Assembly: GCA_024867545.1 (NCBI GenBank) | Contig: JANFNE010000018.1 | Span: 434,001 to 498,000, forward strand | Direction of reading: 5' to 3' | Length of the DNA stretch: 64,000 nt | Origin: Phytopythium helicoides | Taxonomy: Eukaryota; Oomycota; Peronosporomycetes; Pythiales; Pythiaceae | Shown here: piece by piece, positions 1 through 13,400 of the stretch | How the letters are laid out: each line of letters starts with the position of its first letter | How positions within the stretch are numbered: position 1 is the first letter of the stretch | Notes under the pieces: model-generated | The model's input: the letters and a program-made list of their open reading frames with translations, nothing else | What the model was told of the DNA's origin: nothing | The model's database searches: none | Made by a program: the position numbers and the translations under genes

Positions 1-760
1 CGCCTTTATGTAACCATCGCTAAATGACGCACTAGCAACTCACAGCATTCAAGACGTCGCACCGCATACCTGCTGCTGAACCATTTGCAGTCGCTGCTCT
101 GCTGTCGTTGTCAGCGCATCCATTTCCTTGCGGTTTGCTTCGATTGCAGCTCGAAGCTCGATGCGCTGAAGAGCACATCAGACACCAAGATGACAGTATA
201 CAGCCCTGGATCAACAAGCGCTACCTCTTCAATGAGCTGCTGCCGCTCTCGCTGCCCGCTTGCCAGTTCTTCCTGGAAGCCAGCGACGCGACGATCCTTT
301 GCCTTGCACGCCTCGTCCTTCTCCGCGATCGCCTGCCGGGATAAAGCGTCAGTTCGTGACCAACTAGCGCAACTCGACAGCACCCAGCCACCTTTGCATG
401 GTCTGTCCGCGCGAGATCCAGCGCGTCTTCCAGCTGGCGCACTCTGCGCTTCAAGCCCGCGACGTCCGCGTCAAGTCGACACCTATCGGTTCGCAGCCTC
501 GCGAGCTCCAGCTGCGCCTCCCGCGCGCTGTCGGAACTGGCGTCGGCCGCTCGCTGCAGCTCCCGCACCGTCCGACCGTGGGCCTCCAGCTCCCTCGCGC
601 GCGCGTCCTCCAGCTGCCGCGCGTCAGCTCCAACTCTCGACCAGCAAGCGAGAAGGCCCATCACCTGGTGCAGCCGCGTCTGAAGCGCGCAGTCCTGGGC
701 TCTAGCGCAGACTCCGCACATCTCCAGAACGCGCAGCGTGTCCTGCGTGCGCCCAGCTGC
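1..760 (-). CDS. Coiled-coil protein, 3' part off the window
   Basis: I do not recognise the family. Three exons can be read on the minus strand: 760-392, 332-225 and 165-70. The last ends at a GTATGC donor, so the gene continues past base 1. Introns are AAG|GTGGCT...CCGGCAG and GAG|GTAGCG...CTTCAG, both phase 0. The visible 190 or so residues are almost wholly heptad-like and charged (for example RQLEDARARELEAHGRTV and QQLIEEV), so a long alpha-helical coiled coil is the only supported structure. The 5' end is unclear: the frame is closed by a TGA just upstream of a CTGACAG acceptor at 761-763, so an earlier exon probably lies between 760 and about 900. No catalytic motif is visible. It may be a structural, centrosomal or flagellar coiled-coil protein, but nothing shows which. 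Confidence 0.6.
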
Positions 761-1168
761 CTGTCAGTGGCGCTGGCGGCCCCAGAGCCGCGCAATTGCC
801 GCGCCCGGCGCCCCATTCTTAGCATCGCCAGTTCCATCCCACCGAAAGAGCAGTTTCCGTCGCCGAAGCGTTTGACAGAGTAATCAGCGCGCTGATTGGC
901 CCACGATCTACTCCAAGCATTGCGATTGGACGAAAAGCGCGCCTTGGTCCACCTTGAAGCCAGCCGGGTGGTGTGGCCCACCTCGCGCGAGAACCCGAGT
1001 GGGCGCTCCAGCTCGCGCGCATCATTCCCCCAAGTGGCTCGTCTCGACCGGATCGCCGCGCCGCTCACTCGCTTCCTGCGGCCGCCGGTGACTCGCGGCG
1101 CTCTCCACAGCAGCAGCAGGCGCCGCGCTCTGCTCCGGTGCATCGGCGGGCTCACAACTCGCCCGGAA

Positions 1169-1232
1169 GGCCCGGAAACACCCGGAAACACCCGAAAACA
1201 CCCGAGAAAGGCCGAGAGAGGCCGAGAGAGAG
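1169..1232. repeat. Short imperfect tandem repeats before the acyltransferase start
   Basis: Imperfect decamers of the type CCCGGAAACA are followed by GGCCGAGAGA repeats, ending four bases before the ATG at 1237. This lies in the probable 5' UTR or promoter of the acyltransferase gene. No function can be assigned. Confidence 0.6.
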
Positions 1233-1236
1233 CGCC

Positions 1237-2826
1237 ATGGTCGGCCGCGTGCACCTGTACTCGGCGGCCAACCTGCTGTGGGTGCTGTGCAACAGCGCGC
1301 TCATCAACTTCTGCCAGTTCTGCCTCTGGTGCCTCGTGCGCCCGTTCGACACGGCGCTCTACCGCCGACTCATGGGGTGCGTGTCGAGGGATGGACGTGA
1401 GGGACTGACTGCTCTTGGGTCGCTGACGGAGGTGGCACCGGGAACAGATCGCTGTGCCAGTCGCTGTGGGTCGACGTCATCTCCTCGTGCTTCCCCGAGA
1501 CCAAGCTGGACGTGACGTAGGTGGCGCGCTGCTGGGAGGGAGGTCTGGGCGGGAACTGACGGAATCGATGGGTTGTAGTGGCCAGCTGCCGACAGACACG
1601 AGCCGCCCGTCGATCATCATCGCGAACCACCAAGTGGACGCGGACTGGTGGTACATCTGGCAGGCCGCGCGCGCTTCGAATGGCGCCGGCAACATCAAGA
1701 TCGTGCTCAAGGACCAGCTCAAGTACCTGCCAGTCATCGGCTGGGGCATGCGGCTGTTCGAGTTCCTGTTCCTTCGCCGTAGCATTGACCACGACTCAAA
1801 GCACATCAAAGGTGCGTTCGGTGATGTTGATATGCGCTCAATTGGTTGCCCGTCTAATATGACACAATCATACAGGATACATTGACAGTCTTGTGAACGA
1901 CGAGTTCCCGTTCTGGCTCGTCATCTTCCCGGAGGGCACGACCATTCACACGGAATACGTCGTCAAGTCGCAAGCTTTTGCTGAAAAGTATGCATATCTC
2001 TCCTTATCCGTGTTGTTGAGTCATTGGATTGTTATTGATACACTCCTGGTACAGACAACAGCGTCCCAAGTTCGAGCGGGTGCTGCTTCCGCGCACTTCG
2101 GGTCTACAGATTATCTTGGACGCGGTCCAGGATGCCAAGCCCGACATCTACGACCTCACCATCGCATTCCCTAGCTACTCTGGGGAGGTTCCCACCTACG
2201 ATATGGGTTACGGTAGAAAGAAGGACACCGATGTTCCGTCCATGAAGTCGCTTCTTGCCGGCAAGGGACCAGAGAGCGTGTCGATCCATTCCCAAAAGTT
2301 CTCGTTCGACGAAGTCACGGGTGACCTTCAGGGGTTCTTGGACAAGAGGTGGACTGAGAAAGAAGCGCGCATGAACTATTTCATCGAACACCAGCGCTTC
2401 CCGAAGGCCGAGGGTGAAGAGTCAATTCGTCTAAATCTCTCGGTGCGTCAACAACAGCTCAAGAAAGAACGATTTGTTTCGCTCAACCGAAACTAACTCC
2501 TCTGCTGTGGTCACTAGTCTTCCATTTCGGCAGTTTTCCGACTCTGGTTTGGCATCACAATGAGCACCTTCCTGCTGCCCTTTGTCATGATGAGCTTCTT
2601 TCCATGTAAGTGGATGCTTGCAGTTGTTGTTGTACCGCTCAAATCTGACTGACTCATCTCCCAACATCAATTTACAGTGTACACGTTGTGGGTTATCTAC
2701 TGCTTCGTGTATTCCGTGTACGACCGCACCACAAATTTCTGGTGGCCGTACATTTTCAACTTGTTCCTCGAGAGCGCGGCGAAAACGCGGGAGGGGCTTA
2801 AACTCAATAAGCCTAAGTCGCCATGA
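1237..2826 (+). CDS. Lysophospholipid acyltransferase (AGPAT / LCLAT1-like)
   Basis: Transfers an acyl chain from acyl-CoA to a lysophospholipid such as lysophosphatidate or lysocardiolipin, probably at the ER membrane. Seven exons join in phase: 1237-1376, 1448-1516, 1579-1811, 1876-1987, 2055-2442, 2518-2605 and 2678-2826, giving 392 aa. The acyltransferase motif I is clear (NHQVDADWW, catalytic His and Asp), and motif III is FPEGTT. The sequence between and after them (IDHDSKHI, LLPRTSGL, IYDLTIAFP) fits the LCLAT1/AGPAT3-5 branch. A hydrophobic N-terminal segment and a C-terminal pair of hydrophobic stretches (LLPFVMMSFF, WVIYCFVYSVY) would anchor it. Several donors are GTGCGT. Reading exon 5 straight through would stop at 2496 and lose the C-terminal membrane segments. 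The spliced form is preferred because both remaining exons then join in frame. Exact substrate unknown. Confidence 0.88.
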
Positions 2827-3098
2827 CGTTTTTGACTTTGTAGAGACAAGATCGGCAAGCAGGTGCTGTGCCAGCCAAGAATACAAGGCACACATGCGTT
2901 TTGCGCGAAATCGTGGCGAAAGGTAGTGGCAATAGTTGTGGATGTCGGCGCTGGCTAGTTGATGGAGGAAATCAATCACAGTAGGCAGCCACAAGACCGG
3001 ATCTATTGCGTTCATTATCGTTTAGCCTGGCGTTCGTTCCCTGCTCAAACACATCCGCATCATATTTTCTGGAATCTATCGTGGTCTAACCGCTTGTG

Positions 3099-4119
3099 CT
3101 AGTCGTCGGCTCCTACCCAGCGCTGAAACGTTAGAACGAACTCCTGGAATGTGATCGTGCCGTCTTGGTCAAAGTCGAGTTCCTTTATCCGCTCGTTGCG
3201 AATGGCTCGAGACGACATGCCGCTCGCCTTCCGCTCAAGTGCCCGCTTTCCTCCCGTATCATGATGCTTCTTCATCAACGCCAACACCTCGCTGACTTGA
3301 ATAGTCCCGCTAGCGTCCGCGTCAAACAGCAGATACGCTGTGACCATAAGGTCAAGCGCGCGCGCTACCAACTCGGACGCGTTGTCGCCCATCGACAGGC
3401 AGCTAGTGTCGCGCGGACTACTGATCGTTGACAATCGGTCATCACCAGCAGCCAGGAGTGCGGGTGTGACATCTTCAGGTCCGTTGACAGTCAGCGACTG
3501 AGTGATCGAGTCGAAATTCGTAATGAGCCCCAGCAGATGCGAGATTGCGAGCGAAATGACAAACTCGTTTTGGCTCAAAGAGTTGTCGCGAACCATGTCC
3601 GACTCGTAGAAGATCTCTCGCATATCGACCTCTTCCATCTGCGCACCCAGTGCATTCAACGCCTCCTTCAGTCCGTTGTAGTCGAGGCCTCCTTTTTCCA
3701 CCTGAGCCATGGTAGCATGATCAAGTTACCAAATCTACGTCAGTAATCCAACCGAAATACGCTCAACCACGACTACAACCAACACGTACGGTAGCAAACT
3801 GGTCGTAAATCGCGTGCATGGTGTTGAAGGCATCTCGGGCAAGTGAGAACTTCAGAACAATGCGTTCGAAGTTGAGAGCCTTCCCCTTAGCCTGAGCTCG
3901 GCGAGCGAGGTTGAGCTGGCGGAGTGTTGCAATGATACGAGCGTCGATTCCAGTCGGGAGCTTGTTGGATTCCCGTCGACTTGTGAAGCTCGGCCCAGGT
4001 GCGCTTGGTTTCTCACTCAGATTAGTAGTCGCAGCTCCGGGGTCAGAGCGCGCCGTGTCGTTGGGCGTGCCTCGTGGGGTCCCGAGACCGTGGCGTGGCC
4101 GCGACACTCCGCCACCCAT
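3099..4119 (-). CDS. EF-hand calcium-binding protein, possibly myristoylated
   Basis: Likely a calcium sensor. Two exons (4119-3790 and 3701-3099) join in phase 0 (GCTACC|GTACGT, CTCAG|GTGGAA), giving 310 aa. The C-terminal half has two canonical EF-hand loops, DADASGTIQVSE and DFDQDGTITFQE. The middle region (YNGLKEALNALGAQ, DNSLSQNEFVISLAI) has the shape of a degenerate EF pair. I chose the ATG at 4119 over one six codons upstream because it starts MGGGVS, which fits the N-myristoylation pattern Met-Gly-x-x-x-Ser. The first 75 residues are otherwise low complexity. It converges with the acyltransferase gene, with 272 bp between. Calmodulin-like is as far as I would go; no kinase or other effector domain is present. 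Confidence 0.85.
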
Positions 4120-4486
4120 TCGAAAGCGCTTGCACAAGGAAGGTGCTATCCCGGTTCGTCAATGTCTCGGTTCTTCCGGTGTCAGCCTCACAGCATTCGA
4201 TCGAGCAAAAGAAGATAGTACACGTCAAGCGCCTACACCCACGCTTTGAGCGAGGAAACCTCAAATGCGTGGGTTATTTTGAACGCTGCCAACTGAAGTG
4301 GGAGAATTGCGTCTTTGCAAAAATGCTAGACGGCAAAACCTATTCATAGTGAAGCTCTAACTTTTCTTGTCTGCCTCCGACCAGATTGAAGTTGAATCAT
4401 TGGACGTGCAGGTCGAGCCATCAAACTCTAAATCCAAGACGATCAATATGTAATCTAACTTACTCTACCCAGCAACACAGTCGGGA
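4120..4486. other. Intergenic, upstream of the EF-hand gene
   Basis: This 367-bp gap lies between the 5' end of the EF-hand gene and the 3' end of the giant armadillo gene, both on the minus strand. It should hold the EF-hand promoter and the 3' UTR of the larger gene. I see no convincing ORF, repeat or RNA gene in it. Confidence 0.5.
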
Positions 4487-7400
4487 TCAGCTTCCCGCCT
4501 TTGATGGTCGTGAAGGTGGAGGCGGTGGGGATGCGGCAGCTGGAGTAGGCGCGAGCGGTTCGAAACCCAGAGACTTTATCGCCTTAGGTGCATACTCTCG
4601 AATCCTCAGTGATGAGGAGGTCGGTCGTACGGCTGCAAAGCCTGATGCTGGCCCCATACTAGGTGATTCAGCCACCAAGCTCTCATTGAGCATAGATTGA
4701 AGCATTGTGGCACCACCACGAGCAACTATGGCACTTTTGAGACGATCTGAGGTCAATCACGAGTAACGCTTAGTAAAAGAATATCGCACGAAACAACCCA
4801 TCCGCAAACGAAATACGGACCAATTGTTGACAGGTTTGACACTACCCATACTGCGTTGGCTTGCACACTAGGATTCTTGGACTTGAGCAATTCGATGATA
4901 GGATCGAGAGAGTTTGACAATTTGTCTACCATAGATAGAGCCTTGCTTTCAGCCACACCACTTATCCAATCTTCAGAAGATGTAAGCAACGCGATTCCTA
5001 ACAAGCACAGCTGGATCACTTTATCGTTTCCTCCGTGGTCTGAAGCTGAGGCCGGAGTAATAAGTGCATCGACAAGCGCCTGAAGTCCTTCTAATTCCCA
5101 TAATCTCCTACGAACTTCGGGTGTTGAAGCGAAGTTGACAAGCAGAAACAGCGCGTTGAGTCGAAGACTGCCGGTTCCCGTGTGAACAAGGTACACCAGC
5201 GGCTCTAGACTCTTGAAGAGAGGTGACGATTGCGATGTCGCCACACTGGCGAAATCAGTTCGAGCCACACACCCATCTTTTGTCATGGCAGAAAGTGCCT
5301 TCAGCGCTTCTACAAGTATCTTGTACTGATGCGCACTCAATTGGGAAATCGCTGAAGGAGAAGACAATCCTGGTGCAGCAACCAAAACCTGAAGCACAAC
5401 TTCAAAGGCCATCGGCGCGATTATTTCGACGAGTACTTCATCACTTAGCAGTAGATTCAAGAGCATCAGGGCAACGAGCAAGAGCGCACTAGAGCTAGCA
5501 ACGGTAGCGATCTTTGATTCTTCGGAGATTGCTCGAATAATGCCTACCAGCGGTGGACTAGCCGTCTTTGTGCCTGTAGTTGTTGAGGCCTCGGATACGA
5601 TCAAGTCTCGGATTACTGATGGATCGCTGTTGCCGTCAGCAAAGGTAAATAACACTGTGAACGCTTCCAATCTTACGGTCGGATCTTGAGATTTCAGTAG
5701 ATCTAGAGCTAGATGGACCGCTTTCCCGTCCAATAACAGTTGCTTCGGTCCAGTCAGAGCTGACCAAATTTGCTGTGATGCCTTCACATGATACTGGGCC
5801 TGATGTGTGTCGTAGTCCTGAAGACTGCTGATGGCGACAAAAAGACTCAATCCCTTAGCGATGGAACATTGATATGTTGGTACAGGAATATTTTTACGAA
5901 TCACGTTTACAGTCGACTGAATCAGTTGCTGGAGAACTTCGTCGTCGAGGGTTCCAGGAACCGCCACTAGGTTTCTCAATGCGCTCATTGCTTTTGGAAG
6001 GGTCGTAACAGAGTCAAAGCGAGATAACTGACTGGAAAATGCCTCAACAATCCCTTGATCGATTAATTTAAGGACCAGTTCAGTGTCCTTGGATAGACTT
6101 TTGATTATCCACACAGCGTCGTGCTGAAGTTCGTATTCAAAGGACGTCTTTCCGATTCTTCTGCCATTAGGCGATTTGGGATGAATGCAAACAAATTCTT
6201 TAAGTTTTGGTACAAGATGGGATGACACCACGCGACGACAAACAAGTTTGCTCTTCGCACACATCTCTGCTAGCAGTCGAAGAACGCAAAAAGCCGTCTG
6301 GAGAGGTGAAGAATCATCGTAGTCTTGTTCGGCAACAGGTAATCCAGGTGAAAATAAGATTTGCGCAAGAACTGGCACAGTTGCGTGTCGAACGAGGGCA
6401 TCGAGGCACATTGAAAATTCACACAAATATCGAAGAGCTTCAAGAGAGGCCAGAACTACAGCAAGATGGACAGACTCCAGAGACTCAATTAAGATCGCTA
6501 CATGCTCCTGAGACAGTAGAGCTGCACGAAGGTATTCTTGTGCTGAAATTCGCGCGATGAGATGCGCAGCGTGCTCTTGTGTACTCTCGTGACGATTGTG
6601 GGCCACCATCGCTCCAGTCATTGGGACCACACGACTACTTTGAGTTACGAAACCTCCACTACTTCCAGGGTGCCCAGGCGCTGACTCAAGGCCCTTCGAG
6701 AGCGCTCGGAACAAAAATGCAGCAATTCCAGGCGCTCCCCCTATCTTTACGATAACTTCGTCATGAGATCGCGCAGCTTGTGACAGACATTTGAGTGCCT
6801 CCGTTTGACAGTAGGCAGCTCCACGCTTGGTTGAGCGCCAGATGTCTGCTGTGGAGCCTTCTCGTCGGTGTAGAGAAGAGTGTGTTGCGCTGCCTGGCGT
6901 AGACATAGTAGCCCTGTCGGCACTGCATCCACATTCGTGAAGCAAAGCAGCAATACCGTCCATGTTGTACAATACTGCAATAGCTGGGTCTAGCTGAGTG
7001 AGTACACTTAGCAGATCAAAGCTGCATTTTGATTGGAGTTCCGTTGCGCTTGAATGCGTAATGTGCGATAGGATTTGCTCGATAGCATGCTCGTATGACG
7101 CGCTTCCAGACCGCCCCTGCTCACCCATGCGTTTCAGCACGACGAGAGCAAATAGAAGCAATTGATCGCGGACGTGGATTGGCATGTTCGAAACATTATC
7201 GTATATGAAAGTGAGCAGTGACAAGAGCAGCTCATCAAGGCGTTCTGTTCGTCCCTCGATATAATTGACCATCTTTTCGATAATGGTAAGCCAGATACTG
7301 GTATTTTCTGAGCTTCGAGCCTCACTAGATGTCCTAACCCAGTTTGTTGCAAACGGAATGAAAACACGAAGCTTACTCGCGTAGTCATAGATATCAGTGA

Positions 7401-10400
7401 AACAACGCGAGCTTGCTTGCAGCATCCAGCTAATCAGCAAAAGAATCCTATTGAGAAGATCCTCTGAGACTTTCTCCTCCAGTTTGAGGGCGTCTGAGAT
7501 GAGTGTGAACACAGCCTGCAGCGTCTGCAAATCAAGGTCGTCGAGGGGATCCAAGGCTGCTAGCTCCATATCCCCGTCTATCTGATCACAAATCCTCAAA
7601 ACCGATGTCTCCAGGGAGTATACGATTGCGGGAATATCGAAGAAGGAACTCTCTTCGTATCTATTGCTCGTGTGTCCTGGTAACCGCACAAACAACACGG
7701 AAAGTAAACCGCTTAATCTCCACTTCTTGAGGTATAGTTCAGGGAACTTGCGACTTGTCGTTATACGGTGCACTAACCCCAGATACATGTGGGCCATTTG
7801 TCTTGTGGCGACGACGTCCACTTCGATCAGATTTGATGTATCGTTGTCTTTAGCTAAATCTGTGGAAACAAATGCAGCTAGCGCAGATCTAACAGAAGCT
7901 GTAAGCAGGCGCATGAAGGCGTTAATTGCGTATTCGAGCGTCTCGTCATCCGTAACTGAATAGAGTTGTAAGAAGTTCTCAATGTACTTGATGTGATCTT
8001 GGCGCAGTTTATCATTGTCCGCCGCCACTAAACGGGTAAGCGCCTGCTTCAACTCGTCATTCAAATCAGCATTATATCCAAGCAAACTCAAGATCGTGAT
8101 GGGGAGTGCCTTATCACTTGGAGCAATTAGATCGTTCGTCTCAATGAAAGATCGAATGTCAGCGCCTTTAAGCTCCTCAACAAAACGGTTAGAGCTTACC
8201 AGAAGGAGCAAAAGCTCCAGAAATAGATGCCTTGAAACATTCAGTGCTTGGTCTTGGACGTGGAATATGCCAAGCATCTTTAAAACTACTCTGCTCGTGT
8301 ACTTGAGGGTATCACAACCAGTAAGCACTGTACTGTCTCCCCATGCATGACTGACATCTAAGATTGCTTGAAGAGCACTTTCAATGATTGCCGCAGCTTT
8401 CCCGGGCACCTCTGTTGCTGTCCGTAGGACATTTTCCCAAATGACAGAGATTGGCAAGCTAGCAAGTCGAGCCTTCAACTCTGCATCTTCATCGGCTTTA
8501 CTGAAAGTAGACGAAATCAGAGATACCATGCGACAGGTGTTGGCGATAGCATCTTCTTGCCATCTTATGAAAGTATCTGCTGCTGCTGCTATCACTTGGT
8601 TATTACTGCCTGGATCTTTCTGCATCCATTCAAACCAATCCGTGAGTAGGCAGGTCCATGTCGAAAGGTTTGGGCCAGTCTCGAATATGACATGTTTCAC
8701 TCCAAGTGGTATCGGAGCTAACGTAACACATCCAGATACAAAATTCCAAAACTGAATTTTGTTTTGAACAAGAGGTATCTTCAGCATATTTCTGTCGGAA
8801 GACTTTTCGCAAATTGAAAGGTGGAGGCTAAATAGTTGCAGAATCAACGCGCGAAGAGCGGGAAGCCCGCTCTCTGCTCGAATCGCATCTCGTAATACTG
8901 GACTGAGTGCAGTCGTCGCAATTTCGTACGGTCGACGACTCTCAGTTAGCGAATAGCTGTAAACGAAGCTGAGGTACTCACAGATCGCGATGTGAAGTAG
9001 AACAATGGGCATAGATGATTCTGTCATGTGATCTGGTGAACTTTGGATACGTGAAAGTGGCAAGATACCCAGCAAGCAAACCAGTTTCTGGAGGAACCGC
9101 TCGTTCACTACAAGAGCACGAGATATAGCTTCTTGGAATACCAAAACAAGGGCGGGTGCCAACACGCGCTGCTCGATAGGTTCCGACTGTTGTGTGAACA
9201 CAATAATGAGTTGCTCGAGAATCTGGCAGCCTACAATAGATGGTCGGATTTTTGCTTCATCCCCAAAAGCTGCAACGAGGATCCGTTCTACGAGGACGCG
9301 GTGCTGCTGCGATGCGCTGATCAACATGACATTGAGCAGATCGATAAGCATATCCGCAGACATACTGAAGTAGGTTCCTCGTGCAAAAACGCCGCTAAGA
9401 ATGTTGAGTACCATCAACTGTCGTTTCGATCGCTCATGGTTCTTGATAAAGATGCCAAGGATATCGGACAAGTCAGCTAAACTAGTCAAGTCCCACATCA
9501 TTTGAAGCGTCGTGACATCACTTAAGAGATTTGACAGAAGCTTGACACCATGCAGGATACCACTGGCACTTTCCAGCTTCTGAGATTGCACAGAGGCCGA
9601 TTGAGTGTTCCCTTTTTCCACCATAATGGGGCAAGCATTGCATATAGTTACTGCGATCCGCGAGAGGAGTGAATTTGATGTATGCTTTGAAATGGCAAGA
9701 CAGCCAGCGCTTAGTTTGCTTAGACGGTATAAGATGGCAAGTGCATCCATTGCGATAGACTCTTCGTTCTCCTTGGATGCCAAAAGCACTTCAAGATAGG
9801 ATACCAGTCCCGAATTCTTGTACAAATCGCTGCACACCTCAGGACCACACTCACTCATTGATCGCAGTCCAGAAAGTGCAAGCTGTTCGGATACAGTCAC
9901 AGATGCCATACTATGTCTACCGGAGCAGGTTGGTCGGGCGCCAAGTACGTACTTTGCAAAATGATCAGGAAGCTTGGCGGAGATGAGCGGGGTTGCAACA
10001 ACAGCCAAAGAAGGCGCTATCTTTGCCAGATTCGCCAGAATTCGTATCGCGACGACACGGGGCTCGTCTCCTTTGACAGAAAACTGCCCAGAACTAAGCT
10101 CTAAAATACTCGTGTGCCCTTCAGCCGCAATGATCTTCTGAGGCCCAGTCGGAGAGCTAGACAAGTGAGCCAAGATTTCACAGCTCATATTCAAGCGTTC
10201 ATCAGCAGATAGCAATACTCCAGTTCGAGCTTTGACAAATTCAAGTAACCTCTCAACTCCACTAGCCGCTGTAAGTAAGAGGGCTTGGACTTCGCTATCA
10301 CCACTCATACTAGATAGAAGTGTCAATATGAGGCATTGGAGTCCCCATGTACTCGCAGAGCATAGTGTGCGAACCAGCGACGCAATACCATCTTCTACAA

Positions 10401-13400
10401 CAATAGAGATCTGCACTTCCTTTTCTTTAGATGCTGACAAAAGCAGCTGTGCAGCCGCGACTGCGACGTCTTCACTCTCTGATCCAACAAGAGACAGTAT
10501 TGATGGTATATTGCGGCCATCGTTCATCAGTGTTTGCAACGGAGTCGCTGTCAAAAACATGTGAAGAATCTTGATGACCATCCTGACCGAACGAGGTTGA
10601 TTACGAGATACCTCCACCCATCGACGCAAAGGTAGAAGTTGCGGAAGCAGCACATCTTTCTTGCTCTGCAATCTATGTGCTATTGCCGACGCTTCGAGAT
10701 CTCGGTTGTCGCAGAATAGGTTGAAAAGGATGGTGAGCAGAAGGTTGATCGCTTCGCGGCTCAGCCGGATTACATCAAGCTTTGCGCCATCTGGGTCACT
10801 GTCTAGAAGTTTGCATATTCGGGGCAATAGCTCCAAAAACCTGATGTGACTGGAAGGGCATGCTGAGATTCGAACAAGCACTCTAAGCGGAAGCTCAGGT
10901 ATATCGTCCCTCTCAACAATAAGAAACAGCTTTGGAATGACTTGGGCAATGTCGTAGTTCACATACAACTGCTCATTTGCAGCGAATAGTGAAAGAAGTA
11001 TGGAACAGCAGTCTTCTGATATTCTAAGCTCGTGATCGGTTCGTCGATCCCAGCTTGGAATCGTACCAACAAGGTCTGAGATAATGTTGACACCGTCAAT
11101 GCTACAGAGGCCGGGCAAGGTCGGCATGCTATCTGCCATGAGAGATAGCAAGGGCGTAATTTGTGCGCGCAGAATCGGTTTTTCGGAGAGTAGCAGACTC
11201 TTGAGTTGCGAGACACATTGATCGGACGAGAACAGCAAACTATTGTCATGAGAAAAGGTAGCAAGGTGGTTCATGCATCGCAGCGTTTCCATAAGAATTC
11301 GGCTATCCCGTAAATGAAGCAAACTTTCCATCACTTGGGGGACGTGCAGCTGTAGAATGCGTGTGCTGTATACAGCTGTAAGGGCCGTAAGATTATTTAT
11401 CACCAGCAATGCATGTAATAGTATGCTGAACTGATGTTGCCAATCAACATAAGCCTGGTCAGCAACATCTCGCAACCCGCTGTTTCCTGACTCACGACTA
11501 AGCAATATCATATGCTCTGGTCGGCTTGGAAGCTTGCGAGCCCCAAAGAAGAGTAAAGTGCTTGCAACAATGTCGATTAGCCCAGAACGAGCTACAGGAC
11601 CTTTCAAGTCGTCTTCCACACTTGGATGAGTTGTTAGAAAGCTCAAGGCAGTGTATGCGTCAAGAATCGCGGCTGTTGGACATGTCCCGGGATCTTGTGC
11701 AAACACCTGCATCCACTCGATAACGTTTCGAAGAATTGATCCCCATCGTTCATTCGATGAAATACTTCGAGGCATTTGTGGCAAAACAATTGCGAGGACG
11801 TGCAGCGCAGGAACACGGATATCAGTCTCCACAGCTTCTAACTTCGCTGCCAACGCAGTACACAACAATGGCTTAGTAGATAGTATCGATGGAATCTTGT
11901 CGGCTCGTTTGATAGCAGCAATCAGTATAACTAACACTTGGCTTACAACAGTTGATGAGATTGCAATGTACTCCGGAGCGAAAAAGGCGCAGTCGATGAG
12001 TACTTCGATGCCATCATCAATCTCTGTGATCCAATCAGTGACTTGGTTGTCGAGCACTTCACTCTTTACCAGGAATGCCAAAGTCCATGCGCAGAGTGTA
12101 ATGCTTGGTGCAGTGACTGACGTGTTACGCCTAAAGTCACAGAACCACAACATCTTTTCGATTACCGCTTTATTCAGCCTGAGCTTGTCAGCATGCCCGA
12201 AGAACGCCATGTAACCAATCATCTCAGTAGCAAACAGCTGGATATCGTAGTGTTCTTCTTTGGATGATAAGAGCAGCAATTGAGATACTTGCGGGAGGTT
12301 AGGTAAGTTTGCGAGTGCCTGTGCGACGTCCGGTTCAGTGGAAACACATTCAAGAGCATTGATAGCGTAGCGCAGGCGATGACTATTGATTTCGTCGGTG
12401 TGCTTGGAAGAAGGCAAAAGACAATCGACCAAGAACGTAAGACCCAATGCTCCACTTGCAAGCACTAACTTGCGACACGTCGAAGATAACTCAACCATGT
12501 CTACCAGAATCTGAAGACTAAGCAAAAGCAGGTGTGGGTGCTCATGATACTGAATCATGAATTTTATCATTGGAGATACTGTATCCTCGTTCTCATAAAT
12601 CTTCGACGCAACGGGAATGGGAGAGATGCAACTCAATGCTCTTGCTAACTGCTCTCGAATATTGTTCGGTAAAAAGTCTACACTGAGAGAGAGTATGAGA
12701 AGCGGAATAGCGCCTTGCTCAACAAGAAGCTGCCGGCTCTGCAGTTGCCCTTTGGCCATACCCAAAACAGCGAGTCCAAGTGGACAAATGAACTCCTCTA
12801 CTGGCACGAATAGTCTTGTATCGCCTGAGAAGAGATTGTCATTTCCTTTCTGGAGCTCCACTAATCTGTGCCAGTTTTTCAGGTACCCTAAGAAAATCTC
12901 TACCGCTCCTTCTTGAAACATGATGTACTCATCCTCTGGACTCGAGCAAAACTGTTGGAGTACTCCGATGCATTCATATGCGAGTATCGACAGTTTTAGA
13001 TTGACTATGTCATCTCCAGCGCTGTGAATCTTGTTGAACTCGAATCGAAGCAAACTCACCAGCAACCGACTCACTTCCAAAGCGGATAGTTGTCGGATCG
13101 CACGATCATTGAGGAACTTGCACATCGATTTCACAACTATAACTGCGTCTAGATTCATCTCGAGCCATTCTTCGGGTGCAGCAGTAGACTGAAGTGATGG
13201 ATCTGGAGCCTCCTGCTGCTCATCGATCACGGCTGGGCTGAATGGTGTTATGTAACGAGGCAAGACTGCATACACATGCCTTTCATGAAGGATGGAAGTG
13301 ATCTTTCGGGTGCCTGATAGAATAGCCAAAATAGAAAGCAGTGTGTTGGCATTTGGGGGCATCTCTGGAATTCGCAACAAGTCTTCGTGCTGTTCAAACT

